This document shows positions 1-12,050 of a DNA stretch of 64,000 bases, one piece after another. Below the pieces are notes generated by a model. The model saw only the letters and a list, made by a program, of their open reading frames with translations. It was not told the DNA's origin and did no database searches. This DNA comes from Gymnothorax reevesii (lineage: Eukaryota; Chordata; Actinopteri; Anguilliformes; Muraenidae): assembly GCA_029721435.1 (NCBI GenBank), contig CM056581.1, positions 73,332,712-73,396,711 on the forward strand, given 5' to 3'. A program made the translations under genes and the position numbers. Every line of letters begins with the position of its first letter. Within the stretch, counting starts at the first letter, position 1.

Positions 1-228
1 GCACCTGCCGACACACCCCAGCGAATGGTTGAGGGGGGGCTGGTTTACACGGTGCGACGCATTCTGGCCGAGAGGCGTGTTGGTCGTGGGGTCCAGTTTC
101 TTGTCAACTGGGAGGAATATAACCCTGAGGAGCGCTGCTGGGTTCCTTTTCGGGATATTCTGGATCCCACACTCATTTCTGAGTTCCATGCATGGGGTTC
201 CCTAGGGACTTCTGGAGCTGTCCCTTAG
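1..228 (+). pseudogene. Ty3/gypsy integrase C-terminal chromodomain (5' end outside window)
   Basis: The frame is open from base 1 and ends at 228, so this is the carboxyl end of a pol polyprotein that begins outside the window. The segment from [11 protein letters not shown] through [16 protein letters not shown] to DPTLISEFH is a chromodomain of the kind found at the integrase C-terminus of chromovirus-type Ty3/gypsy elements in fish, with the aromatic and W-x-x-Y-x-P-E-E signature. In the family, this module guides integration toward marked chromatin. A purine-rich stretch at 227-238 (polypurine tract) and an LTR-like start at 241 follow directly, as expected for the 3' end of such an element. 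Whether the upstream pol is intact cannot be judged from here. Confidence 0.88.
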
Positions 229-240
229 AGGGAGGGGTCC

Positions 241-575
241 TGTCATGGTTTCGGAGAATGGCGGTGGCCTTTGGAGCTTTCTTTGTTGCTCTTGTCCAGG
301 ATGATATCATTTTGGTCTCTTTTTTCCTCTTTCTGGGCACCATCTGGTGCTACTTCTTTTTATCTCGGTTTCTGAGATTTTTCCCTTTTATTTCATTCTG
401 TCGCACTCACGTTTGCTTTCTAATTGTTACTCGGACTGGATCTAGGTCCTTTGGAAGTGCGAGTCTCCCTCTCTTGTTTTGTCTGTGTTTGTCTCTTATT
501 TTGCTGTACTTCCTTTCGTTTACAGCCACAGCATTTGGCGTCTCGAAAAACCAACCATCACACTGCTATTCGATA
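241..575 (+). repeat. Probable 3' LTR (start certain, end uncertain) of the gypsy element
   Basis: The sequence starts TGTCATGG directly after the purine-rich tract, 12 bases after the pol stop codon. It is T/C-rich, like fish gypsy LTRs. No second LTR is in the window, so the 3' boundary near 575 is a guess. The open frame at 192-653 is most likely LTR sequence, not a gene. Confidence 0.6.
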
Positions 576-1312
576 CGAATAGATGATAATGACCTACTCA
601 ACCAATTGGTAGGGCCAGTAGGGCCCTACTGTCACAAAACAATGGGGCTCTAAACAGAAAATAAAGCCCAGTCAACAGCCTGATAACAGCCATATTAAGT
701 TCAATATCGTGGAAATGAATTTTTAACTTAGTGGGCTCTAATTTCCTGGCGCAGCGCAGGTGGCGTAGCGAGGCGCAGCCTGCGCAGTGGTAATTTCGTA
801 CGGCGCAGCCCACGTAGTGGTAATTTTGTGAGGTGCGCAGCCTTTGGTAGACGAAGGTGCGCCGATATTGGGTGTGGCGGCGTAGTAGGGGGAGGTGTCA
901 CATATTCATCAAGATGCAGTGACAATTTCGTAGAAAAAGTCTCCGCTGGAGTTGCGCAGAAAACTCGCCAGCTCCAACCTGGTTTAATTTCCGTGCAGTG
1001 GTAATTTGGCTGACCGGCGCAGAGTGCGCACACGTCACCGAAATCTCACTGGCAATTTTACAGAATGTCAGGCACATTTCAATGCAAGAAATAATTACAG
1101 GAAGCACTATTTAATGTAACTATCTGAATAAGGACATTAATTTTAGTATCTATATCGATTGTCCTGATGTCAGATTAAAGGCGGTTGCCACGCGTAATAG
1201 AAACTTGACCTGGCTTAATCAACGCAGCTGAATCTGTGATGCAAACTAACGACTTCACATCTTTCTCGGCCAACCACCAAACACTGCGGTCAAGCTATCT
1301 GCGCTTCGGCAA

Positions 1313-2468
1313 TTCTCGGTCAAGCCATTAGCGGCAAAAAATTTACGTGCGCGTATATACGTAAAATTGCGGTAGCAAACGAAACTGGGACGTCACGACT
1401 CAATCGAATTTAAAGAATGAGTGCACTTAGGACAGTTTAATTCACAGAACATCTCCTATCAAAGGTCTGTGTAAACTGACAGCATATTATTATAGAACAT
1501 GTTATTATCCACATTATGTGTATGTCTGGAGTGATTTTACTGCACAGTTTTTGAGTTCACCATTTCTGAGTGTTCAATGGATGTACATGCTCATTTTAGG
1601 GGTGTCAAATTTGACTGACAGTGTAAAAAAAATAATGAGAGGTCTGCCCAAACCAAAGATCATAATTTGGTCGATGATAATATCTCATGGCTGAGTCTGA
1701 AGACATTTTACTATATAGTTTTTGAAATAACCCCTTGTGAACATGTAAGGCGCGTAAATAGGCATTTTGGTTCTGTCAACTTTGATTGACAATTTATGAA
1801 AAATTAACAAAGGTCTGTAAAAACTGAAACATAGTCTGATAGAACAACGTGTGCTCTACCAAAGTGGTAAGTCTGGGGACAATTTACTGCGTAATTTTTG
1901 AATTAACCCCTTGTGAATATGTAAGGCATGGAATGGCTATTTCGGCTCTGACAGCTTTGATTGAATTTTTAAGAAAAATTAGCAAAGGTCCGTAAAAACT
2001 GACACCATAGTATCATAGAACAAGGTATGCTCTACCAAACAGGTGAGCCTGGAGACATTTTACTGCATCATTTTTGAATTAACCCCTTGTGAATATGTAA
2101 GGCATGAAAATGGCTATTTCGGTTCTGTCAACTTTGATTGAATTTTTAAGAAAAATTAGCAAAGGTCTGTCTACACTGACATTATTACATTATAGGCCAA
2201 AGTATGATCCATCTCAGGGCTGAGTCTGGTGACATTTTACTGCATAGTTTTTGAAATAACCCCTTGTGAATATGTAGGGCATGTAAATGGCTATTTTGTT
2301 TCTGTCAACTTTGATTGAATTTTTAAGAAAAATTAGCAAAGGTCCGTAAAAACTGACACCATAGCATCATAGAACAAGGTGTGCTCTACCAAAGTGGTAG
2401 GTTTTGGGACATTTTACTGCGTAATTTTTGAATTAACCCCTTGTGAATGTAAGGCATGTAAATGGCTA
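1313..2468 (+). repeat. Left arm of about 1.2-kb inverted repeat
   Basis: This arm is colinear with the reverse complement of 4563-5747, from the segment CAATTCTCGGTCAAGCC through the motif CGTGCGCGTATATACG and then about six satellite-like monomers. Identity is high by eye. The main differences are a 29-bp segment (1429-1457) that lies in opposite relative orientation in the two arms, and small indels. Confidence 0.85.
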
Positions 2469-3716
2469 TTTTGTTTTTGTCAACTTTGTTAATTTTTCAT
2501 ACATTGCCCATCAAAGGTCTGTCTTAACTGACAACATACAATCATAAATTAAGGTATGATCTACCAAATTGGTAAGCCTGGGGTAATTTCACTGTGTATT
2601 TTTTGAATTAACCCTTTGTGAATATGTAAGGCATGTTAATAGCTATTTTGGTTGTCAAATGTGATTGGCAATTTATGAAAAGTTAACAAAGGTCTGTAAA
2701 AATTGACACCATAGTATCATAGAACAATGTATGCTCTACCAATGTGGTAAGTCTGGGGACATTTTACAGTGTAATTTTTGAATTAACCCTTTGTGAATAT
2801 GTAAGGCATGTTAATAGCTATTTTGGTTGTCAAATTTGATTGTTAACTTTTCATAAATTGCCGAGGGTGTGTAAAAATTGTCACCACAGTATCATAAAAC
2901 AATGTATGCTCTACCAATGTGGTAAGTCTGGGGACATTTTACTGTGCGATTTTTGAATTAACCCTTTGTGAAAATGTATGGTATATCAATAGCTGTTTTG
3001 GTTCTGTCAAATTTCATGGACAATTTATGAAATTTGCATGGAGTGTCTAATCTGACGACATTTTGACATAGATCAAGGCAATATCTATCACAAGGGTGAG
3101 TCAGGAGAAATTTGGCTGTATAGTTCTTGAGTTAAACCTTTCTGAGCTTATAATGCATGTAAATGCTCATTTTAGGCATGTCAAATTTGATCGACCGTTT
3201 ATAAGAAATGATCAAAAATCTGTCCAAACTAACATGATATTAACAAATACAAAAGGTATTATCTACATTAGGGGTACATCTGGAGTCATTTAACTTTGTA
3301 GTTTTTGAGTTAACTCTTTGAGAACATGTAATGCATGTAAAAACATTACAGCTTTGAATGACCATTCACAAAAAAATTATCAATGGTCCGTTCAAACTGA
3401 CACCATGTTATCATTGGCCTCATCTGTTCCCACTGTATTGTCAACTCTGGAGACACTTTACTTTGTAGTCTCTGACTTCACCCTGAATTTGTGTATAACC
3501 GCATTTTGGCTACATCGATTTTAAATTACAGTTTGTATAAAATGTATCAAACGTCCGTAGAAAGTCACACTGCGTTTTCAGTGAATGGAGTGTTATTTCC
3601 CACTTTGACAAACCTTTCTTCTGTGTGTTTTCTTGAAATCAGATCATTAAGTTTGAGAAAAATGCAGCATATAAAAATGTTTGCTTGTCTCTTTCACCTT
3701 TGATTGACACATTATA
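1480..3716 (+). repeat. About twelve tandem 170-180-bp satellite-like monomers
   Basis: The shared core (a GACATTTTACTGC-like anchor, then TTTTTGAATTAACCCCTTGTG, a TATGTAAGGCATG-like string, then GCAAAGGTCTGT) recurs at about 1534, 1707, 1880, 2050, 2232, 2410, 2587, 2760, 2937, 3108, 3287 and 3453. Neighbouring copies are more alike toward the left, and the copies decay toward 3700. The monomer length resembles a satellite repeat, but here it sits inside a bounded transposable element. Open frames of 65-70 codons in this block are by-products of the repeat. Confidence 0.85.
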
Positions 3717-4562
3717 CAGCGCCCTCAATAATTATTGGCACCCCTGGTTAAGATGTGTTAAAAGCCTTAAAAAAAAATAAAATTTTTATTCCAGAAGCAT
3801 ACTGAAACACTGAAAATTGTAGAAAAATGTAACCTTCAACTCAAGTGAATTTTAAGGGAAAAAAATCCCTGACTAAGAAATAAGTATTTTTCATAAAATC
3901 TCCTGTTCCACAATTATTGGCACCCCTAACAATTCCTAGGAAATAAATGTAATTGTAAAAGTATTTCTGTCATTTCTACAGTAGTTTACAAATTTGATCA
4001 GAGTATCTAGGAACATTTAATAAGTAAATCATCACTTCCTGTTTCCCTGGGGTATAAATATGATGTGACACAGAGGCCATATCTCTTATCTACTCTTCAA
4101 CATGGGAAAGACAAAGGAACACTCCATTCAAGTAAGGCAGATGTGTGTCGACCTTCACAAGTCAGGCAATGGCTACAAGTAAATAGCCACTCGCCTATAC
4201 CTGCCCATATCTACTGTCAGAAGAATCAGTTAGAAGTTTACAACAACTGGAACAGTGGAAAACAAGCCTGGACGAGGATGCAAGGTTATTCTGCGACCAC
4301 GAACAGTGAGTAGGATGGTAAGAGAAATTAAAAGTTATCCAAAGCTCACTGTTAAAGAATTGCAACAAATGGTAGCATCTTGGGGTCACAAAGTTCACAA
4401 TACATCCATCAGGCGCTATCTACATGGCAACAAGCTGTTTGGGAGGCATGCATGGAAAAAACCTTTTCTCACTCTCAATCATAAACGCAAACGTCTGAGG
4501 ACTTCAACTGGGACCGTGTGCTTTGGTCAGATGAGACCAAGATAGAGCTTTTTGGCAACAAA
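3717..4562 (+). mobile_element. Tc1-like element, 3' truncated, in the loop of the inverted repeat
   Basis: It begins with the Tc1-type inverted terminal sequence CAGCGCCCTCAATAATTATT after a TA. The same terminus is used by the complete copy at 21565-23144. Only the 5' half is present: the sequence runs through the transposase N-terminal region and stops at about 4562, where the inverted satellite arm begins. No right terminal repeat is present. Confidence 0.85.
4065..4562 (+). pseudogene. Tc1 transposase N-terminal half, frameshifted
   Basis: The translated pieces MTQRPYLLSTLQHGK (4065 on) and, in another frame, MENKPGRGCKVILRPRTVSR through KELQQMVASWGHKVHNTSIR and HAWKKPFLTLNHKRKR (4255-4500) match the paired-like DNA-binding half of the transposase at 21773-22807. 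At least one frameshift separates them. The sequence ends in the DETKIELFGN region next to the first catalytic aspartate, so the catalytic domain is almost wholly missing. The copy cannot make active transposase. Confidence 0.85.
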
Positions 4563-5747
4563 CAAATGCCTATTTACATGCCTTACCTGTTCACAAGGGG
4601 TTATTTCAAAAATTGTGCAGTAAAATGTCTCCAGACTTAGAACAAGGTATGCTCTACCAAAATGCTATGTTACTATGGTGTTAGTTTTTACAGACCTTTG
4701 CTAATTTTTCATAAGTTGTCAATGAAAGTTGACTGAACAGAACTGAAATGGCCATTTCCATGCCTTACATATTCATAAGGCGTTATTTCAAAAACTATGC
4801 AGTAAAATGTCACCAGACTCAGCCCTGAGATGGATCATACTTTGGCCTATAATGTTATAATGTCAGTGTAGACAGACCTTTGCTAATTTTTCTTAAAAAT
4901 TCAATCAAAGTTGACAGAACCGAAATAGCCATTTTCATGCCTTACATATTCACAAGGGGTTAATTCAAAAATGATGCAGTAAAATGTCTCCAGGCTCACC
5001 TGTTTGGTAGAGCATACCTTGTTCTATAATACTATGGTGTCAGTTTTTACGGACCTTTGCTAATTTTTCTTAAAAATTCAATCGAAGTTGACAGAACCAA
5101 AATAGCCATTCCATGCCTTACATATTCACAAGGGGTTAATTCAAAAATTACGCAGTAAATTGTCCCCAGACTTACCACTTTGGTAGAGCACACCTTGTTC
5201 TATTAGACTATGCTTCAGTTTTTACAGACCTTTGTTAATTTTTCATAAATTGTCAATCAAAGTTGACAGAACCAAAATGCCTATTTACGCGCCTTACATG
5301 TTCACAAGGGGTTATTTCAAAAAATATATCGTAAAATGTCTTCAGACTCAGCCCTGAGATATTATCATAGACCAAATTATGATCTTTGGTGTCAGTTTGG
5401 ACAGCACTCTCATTATTTTTTATACACTGTCAATCAAATTTGACATCCCTAAAATGAGCATGTACATCCATTAAACACTCAGAAATGGTGAACTCCAAAA
5501 CTGTGCAGTAAAATCACCCCAGACATACACATAATGTGGATAATAACATGTTCTATAATAATATGCTGTCAGTTTACACAGACCTTTGATAGGACAGTTT
5601 AATTCACAGAACATCTCCTAAGTGCGCTCATTCTTTAAATTCGATTTAGTCATGACGTCCCAGTTTCGTTTGCTACCGCAATTTTACGTATATACGCGCA
5701 CGTATATTTTTTGCCGCTGATGGCTTGACCGAGAATTGAAAATTAGT
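4563..5747 (-). repeat. Right arm of the inverted repeat, six monomers in reverse
   Basis: The anchors CAGTAAAATG at about 4618, 4798, 4976, 5153, 5331 and 5507 mark six inverted monomers. They are followed by the unique arm end with GTATATACGCGCACG near 5690. The inner end joins a truncated Tc1 copy abruptly at about 4562. Confidence 0.85.
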
Positions 5748-6390
5748 CAGATGGACCGAACAGATTCACGCTTTATTTCCACAGCAGATATAAAATAGTG
5801 CGTGAGCAAATCAGTTCCATGACCATTGACAGTGTGAAGAAATTATCGCATGCACGATCAAGACTGTCCGACACGAAATGCAAAATACTCCAGGTCCACC
5901 AGCCAGCAAAAAGTAAAAGTATTGATATGAAAACAGATTTATAACGAAATAGAGAATAAAAGCCAACAAACAGGATATCCAACAAAGATGAGCCGCCAAT
6001 AAATAAATCGCAGTGTTCATTGGATGTTCTGTTATTAAAATGTTTCTTTTTATTCTTTATTTCGTTAACAATCTGTTCTAATCGTCCTCTTTTTTTTGGC
6101 TGTCAGACACGGAGGCATTGTACATTGTCTCGCGCCAGTGTCGACTCACTTTATTGAGCAGAGCTTACACAGAAACATTGATTGAAATTCTCGGTACTTA
6201 TCTTGAAAAACTGAGCCCTCTTATGAAAACATTCACGTTTAATATCTAAAAGAGTCGGCAGATTTGAAGAAATTAAAAGCAATAATCGACTGTCGGACAC
6301 GGAGATTTATTAAAAACCCCCTCAGACTTTTGGACACAAGACGCAATCTGTCGAGCGAAAAATTTGTTTCGCGTCCAGTGTGCAAGCGGC
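5748..6390 (+). mobile_element. Right part of a nested short element (ends CCAGTGTGCAAGCGGC then TTAA)
   Basis: This block aligns with 57395-58033 in the sister element, where the nested element is complete (57118-58033). Its right end GTTTCGCGTCCAGTGTGC and a following TTAA are present at about 6368-6394. The left part is missing and replaced by the inverted satellite block. Confidence 0.65.
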
Positions 6391-6597
6391 TTAATACTAG
6401 GCTACCATTATTGTCACTTAGGTTTTATCGTCTTCAGTGGGGAAAGGAATACAGCCTGATTGCTATGATCTCGTACTGAGTTAAGATGACATACTGAAAA
6501 TAAATGTGTCACGTATCTTGCATTGTTGTCCATGCTTGTTAATCCCAAAATTTAAAGCAGCAACAGTTTGTAACTAATGGGAACACGCTATCCATCG

Positions 6598-7118
6598 TTT
6601 CTCTTGCCAATGACAATGACAATGACAATGAATTTATTTCCCATAAGAGACCCCTATCGGAGTATAAGAGAACTTACAATGAGTATCAGCATTGAGCTGA
6701 TTGAAACAGGTTTAAATTCTATACTGAACATGTATAAACATACAATCATGTAACACCTATGGTTCATATTTTGACAAGATACCGTAGAAAAATATATATT
6801 AGACCTATAATATTACTATTACAACATTGTGATGGAATTACAATATAAGTGTAGGGCAAGAATTACTTCCTAAAGATATACATAATTTCTTTGATAAATT
6901 TCACAGGGTTTGACGGAGTTTTTTTGTTTGAGGATGAGAATAACTGCGAAAATTTTAGATAATTAGGACTTTTCCAAAAGTACGGTTTGATTAGGCATTT
7001 TCAAGAATTATCAAAAGCAGGACAGGACATGATATAATGAAATTCATCACCACAACTGTCAAGACAAAGCGGACAGGGTGAGTCGGTATAGTCACTAAGT
7101 AAATACCGTTGATCAGCT
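6598..7118 (-). repeat. Insertion with (TCATTG)n-type tail, candidate 3' end of a retroposon
   Basis: This stretch is absent from the sister element, which instead has 58253-58404 at this place. It begins with four copies of a CAATGA hexamer (6598-6624) followed by AATTTATTTCCCATAAGAG. Read on the minus strand, this is a unique segment ending in a short tandem tail, the usual form of a non-LTR retroposon 3' end. No reverse transcriptase is visible, so the class is inferred. Confidence 0.4.
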
Positions 7119-7169
7119 ATAGGGAGCATGCGCCGCGCCTGCGCCTGGTCTACGAAATTAGAGCCCAGT

Positions 7170-8940
7170 GTGCTCTTCACACCACACTATTCCAATGAAA
7201 AGTAGCCTGGTCATTGTGAATTATCCCCTACTCCACATCACAAAGGAATGGAACTGACAACTTTCAGTGCATTGGAAATGGCCACAGAAAAGTGAAATCC
7301 ACCATCAGTTTCACCAATGCAGCCAATTTGTACTAAAACCCTTTAACAACTTAATATCTCCTACCAAATCTCAGAGGTGAATAAGAGACAAGCACGCCAA
7401 GGTCAGCTCTCAGACAGAGTCATGGCAGATGATGGCAAATTAGCATACCATTTTGTAACAATATCATACTGCTTGAGAGAAAATAGGATTGAAAAGTGCT
7501 CCGCTGGCGCTGGATGCTGTATTTGTGTCAGACCTGAAGATCACAGCAAGTGAGCAGGAAAAAGTCCCTCCCTTTTCCATTTTCGCATAAAATAGGCAGC
7601 AGTTTTGACCGGTTTGATCCATGGATCTTCTTCAACCTCAGTTCCACTAGAGCTGAAACAGTATGTAAAATGCAAATCAAAGCACTACAAAATTGCCTGT
7701 AAATTCTCCATTAACTAAATTTGTTTGAAAAGAGCACAAAGGAAAATACTTTACACTGTCATGAGACAACTATTTTGCTTTCCCACCTACTGTTTCAAGG
7801 TAGTATAATAATTTTGCCAATGTTGCAAAGACAACGAGGTCCCTTCCCATTTCACTCAGAGCTTAAATCTATGAAGAAATGATCCACATTAATTTGGAAA
7901 TAAGTGAGAAGAAACATTTTCACAAAGGAGGTAAATCGAAATTGTCACAATTTTCTATTGAATTTGTGAACAGGTAAAAGCTTTTGTACTAATGTGCATG
8001 ACAATTTGAGTAATGTTATTGCTTCATAGAAACATGTAAAGCAGGGTTCAGTGTTGCGGGGGGCAGGGGAATGATGTGAGAAGACACGTGAGAAGAAAAA
8101 CCGTGAGGTACTTCATTCAGTCTAGAATGGAGACATGAAAGCTGATAGAAACACTTTAATATGTGTTGACAAAAGCAAACTGAGTTAGCTGAATGTTTAT
8201 GTTGGTATAAAATTAAACTGCACGACAGGGATGGTGATAACGATTTTTTCATTAACAAGTAGAACAGCCCAACAGCCAGCCCAACTGCCAGCCCAACTGG
8301 ACACTGATTCAGTATCCAATGGTTATAGGGCTGGAAGTTTAGCTTGCTGATTTATAGAGGGGTTCCTTCCTGTTAGCTAAGGAGAAGAAGGCCACATAGA
8401 AATCAGAAGACAAGTTTATTCTGGTAGTTTATTCTGGTTTAGTTGGTATGTTCAATCCAGCATAACATAAGCAGACAAAGTAAAAAATAGATTTGTCTGC
8501 TTAATATTTTTCATTCATCATGGTTGCATAATGGTTTCTATTGTGCCAAAAATCGAGCCTTGAATTTCCAAGGAAACTGTGACCGGTGGCAAACAGAAAT
8601 ACTTTGTGATCAAGGCCTATTGGGAACCAATCAAAAAATCTGATGGTGTCTTTCTACTACAGCCATGATCCTGTCCAAATGTTATTTAATTCATAATGAT
8701 AAGTGAAAGCAAAAAAGTTGTCTATTGCCGCTTTAAGTTCCATCTTATAAACTGTTTTGATTTTTTGCAAATATTTCAAATGACTTTAGTGTAGTTATAC
8801 TGCATATATTCCAAATGTGATGCCTCCAAAATATTATAAAACAAATGGGACAGGGACATGAAAACTTGCGGAATCTTCTGTGTGGGACATTTCATGGGTA
8901 AAAAGGTGGATAAGTAACGGGTGATTCAAGTATATTTGGG
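7170..8940. other. No gene recognised; small 13-bp minisatellite
   Basis: The sequence is AT-rich, with only short open frames lacking recognisable domains. A minisatellite of three CAGCCCAACTGC-like units lies at 8268-8300. I see no splice-linked coding exons that I can defend. Confidence 0.6.
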
Positions 8941-8946
8941 TATAAA

Positions 8947-9150
8947 ATGGGTAGTCAAAAAGCACAGTCCTTTACAGGCAAAATGGTTGGAGGTTTTCTC
9001 CACTTCACAAAAATCTGCATGAGCAAACAGTCAAACTGTTTTAAGGACAAAGGTTTTCAATGTGCAATGGCACAGAATTTAGTGATCTCACTACCGACAG
9101 TCCATAATACAATTAAAGGATTCCGAAAATTCAGAAAACATAGAGCAATC
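8947..9150 (+). pseudogene. Decayed Tc1-like transposase N-terminus
   Basis: The conceptual peptide contains AQNLVISLPTVHNTIKGFRK, which resembles the second helix-turn-helix of Tc1-like transposases. The corresponding segment in the dead copy at 29947-30969 reads ARNLGISSSMVRNIVKRFRE. Only about 68 codons are alike and the sequence loses resemblance after 9150. I see no catalytic domain or terminal repeats nearby. This is a decayed fragment at best, and the identification rests on one motif. Confidence 0.4.
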
Positions 9151-9189
9151 TTTGTAAGACAAAGTCAATTACAAATATTGGACACATGT

Positions 9190-11955
9190 GACGTTTGAGC
9201 CCTCAAAGCCCTGCATTAAGAATCTACATGCTTCTTTAATTGAATCTTTGAAATCTGATGTTTCACACCATGCCAAAGCTTTCCACCACCCATTCTCTGG
9301 CAGGGAATACAAAATCAAAGATTCCACAGCGTCAGAGTCTGAGAATGAATGTTTATTATTTTTTTCAGGAATTTTTATGTCTTTATTATTTTCTGCGTTG
9401 CTTATGTATTTCTTAGTTATCGTTTGTATTAGTTGCATATGCTTTCTCACTCATGTCACTGTCACACTTTTCATTTTCTCCCCTCACTCATGCACTCCCC
9501 TTTATGTTTTTTACGTTAGTGCCTCTTATTCCCTTATTATTGCCACATCCTTTTATCTCTACACACCACAGTCTTCCTTTGTACCCTCGCAAGTTTGTTT
9601 GCCAGTTAACTGCTTACTTATGAGTATTCTGTTTCCATTCGAGATTCTTGGTCACAGTTTGTTTTTTGTCCATGCTTTACCATTCTGCCTAGTCCCTTGT
9701 GTTAGGTTGATAACCACATTAGGATTAGGATTACCACCACATTTTATGTATTGTGGCAAACAACATAACAAGAAACATTATATTCTTTGTTTATGTCCAC
9801 ATTTATTTTTTGTAATTATGTTAATATTTCTGTATACTAACAATTATGTTTTTAGCCAATAAACTTACTTTTACAGGTATGATTGACACTTCATTTGTCA
9901 TGCACATATTTTCCAGAGTGCTCTGGAAAGGGAGGGTATTCAATGGACCACTGACCACTTTTCCAGTTTGGTTCTGAAGAAGTTATCACTGCCAAAATGA
10001 TAACCAAATTTGATCCAATTAAAATGCGTTTGGTACCATTTGTGCATTCCAGTCCTCTAAATTTTGTTGGGCATGGTCCAGGTGCAGAATCTATTTCTGT
10101 TTGTTTCTGTTGAACACAAGTCCTCGCTCTGTTTTTGAGCTGAAGCGCTCCTGGTCTCCCAGTTTCCTCAGTACCAACCCGACTATGGAACGTAAAAGAT
10201 GAGATGATGCTGCATAGTGGTGAATATGTATCCATCCCAACTTCACTGGAACATGTTGCAGACACTGCATTTTAAAATATCTTTTATTGAAAAAAAAAAA
10301 AAAAATCAATGAAGTCGATGAGGAAAAACATTGCTTATTTTGTCTTTTTTCCAACTGAAGAGAGGATAAATACAAGCAAATAGGCCTACAGAATAACAAA
10401 TTTACAAATTACTAATTGCAGTTTTTATTTACATTTTACACATTGTCCAAGTCTTTCAATAAATGAAATGTTATAATAACACAGCCCGTCTGTTACATAT
10501 CAGATTAAAGATGACTCTTGTATGCTGGGACAAGTTAGACCTCACCGTGAATCATTGAAAATGAGTCAGAACAGCAGCTCACACGGAACAGGTTTTGTAT
10601 ACTCAGTAAGACACACACATACAAGTAGGGCAGCTTAAGCAGAGAAAAGGAGGTAAAGATCTGCAGTCCAGGCAGTGGATTTTGTTTAGGGCTGTTCGTA
10701 AGCAATAAAGCCAGCATGCTTCACAACAGCCACTACTGTCATATGCCTTCATTTGGTACCAGTCTTTAGCATGTACAGCTTTGTAGCACATAGAAGAATA
10801 ACAACATTGCTATGCTTTCCCTCCACTTACTCTGGCAATACGGCATGGAGTAACGGGGGCTTGTGAGTGGCAGGAAGGATAAAGGTTGGTACTTTTCCAT
10901 TTTTACACTGAAGTAAACATAGTCAATCAGTTCTGTTGACCAACTCTGATGACATGTGGAGCCACAGAGGAATTTTATAAATGTTTCATCAGTGTACTGC
11001 ATGAAGACGAGAGATTGGTAATCGTTAGAAGAACTGCTTTGGTTATGGGATCAGTGATCTCCATCTGCAACTGAGGATTACAGCAGAGGAACAGATTGAA
11101 GATTCAGGAGCATCAGTGAAATGAGTTCCTAATCACTCTGTCAGAGGATGTAAATAAAATCAGGAAAAAAAAAACCAGTAGCCACACTAATCCTGACATG
11201 AAATGTCAGAGGTGAAGACAGCAGCTACATATCTAACTTCGATTCTTTCAAACAACAAGAGATAAAAGCAGCAGTAGTGATATTAAGGAGGCATAAAGTA
11301 ACAGATGGAAAGACTGGGAACATGTTGTCTAGTCTTGGCTGGTTCTGTCCAGTCTATGTTTGATAGACACAAACACCACTCTGCTTCATGCTCACAAGTT
11401 CCGTTCAGGATTCACCAATCCAACGCACCTCAATCTCCCATACAGACCATTACAGTCAGATTTCAGTATCGGTGGTCTCAGGAAGGGATCAGTTGAGATG
11501 GGAGGGGCAGAAAAGTTAGAGACAGGTGAGTAATAGGGATCTGACATGAGAATGGATTACCTGTAACTGGAGTGGTGAAGAAGGGATATAGATACAGAAA
11601 GATAGTTCAGTTGACCCTGGTAGAGATACATAGCCACACAGATGAGACGGCCCAAGAACAAAATCAGGTTGCTACTGACATAGCTCAGATTCCAGAATTA
11701 CATTTGCCTGCAACATTTCAGTAAAACCCACAGGAACAAAATGCATGACTGCAGGAAAGCAGCAAACTTCATTGGTGACAGAGGCATACTTGAAAATTCT
11801 CAACATGGCACCAGTCGGCCTATCTCATCAATTCTTCAAAACAGTCCTGAGGGCCTAACAGTAATAACACAAGTGTTATCAAGAGGGGGGTTTTCAAGAG
11901 CAGGCTTGACCTAAAGCAAGATACTATTGAGTCATTTAGTATCTGAAGGGATATA
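9190..11955. other. No gene recognised
   Basis: An open frame of 224 codons at 9188-9862 is T/C-rich, with hydrophobic low-complexity translation and no domain that I recognise, so I do not call it a gene. An oligo-A run lies at 10289-10305. The rest is AT-rich DNA with only short frames. Confidence 0.55.
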
Positions 11956-11964
11956 TTCACAATA

Positions 11965-12050
11965 GTATAAAGAACCTGGCGAGCTTAGTTAGGCTGAAAG
12001 GCCTGTTCTTGCCATTCATGTCATGTCATGTCATGTTATGTTATGTGAAA
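11965..12050 (+). repeat. Retroposon 3' end with (CATGT)n tail
   Basis: The segment GGCGAGCTTAGTTAGGCTGA, followed by GGCCTGTTCTTGCCATTCATG, is very similar to 41405-41450. It ends in tandem CATGT units (12016-12045). A shared unique end plus a short tandem tail suggests the 3' end of one LINE/SINE family, 5' truncated here. Confidence 0.5.

Larger units (their letters stand above)
733..7166. mobile_element. Large non-autonomous DNA element, GGGCTCTAATTTC termini, 3-bp target duplication
   Basis: The left end GGGCTCTAATTTC at 733 is matched by its reverse complement ending at 7166, and the element is flanked by AGT (730-732 and 7167-7169). Both ends carry GC-rich subterminal sequence with repeated AGTGGTAATTTCGT-like motifs near 784, 815, 918 and 992. 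A sister copy with the same ends lies at 56562-58447 and aligns with 733-1260 and with about 5750-6600. This copy differs by a 4.4-kb internal block of inverted satellite-like repeats plus a Tc1 fragment. No transposase is encoded. The 3-bp duplication is compatible with PIF/Harbinger- or CACTA-like movement, but the duplicated triplets (AGT, ATG) are not the TWA usual for Harbinger, so the superfamily is left open. Confidence 0.8.

Noticed and set aside
192..653. 153-codon open frame after the chromodomain
   Set aside because: It overlaps the pol stop region and lies in LTR sequence; C/T-rich DNA gives F/L/S-rich translation.
9188..9862. 224-codon open frame on the plus strand
   Set aside because: Hydrophobic, T/C-driven translation without any recognisable domain, starting inside a Tc1-like fragment's flank. 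Length alone does not support a gene.
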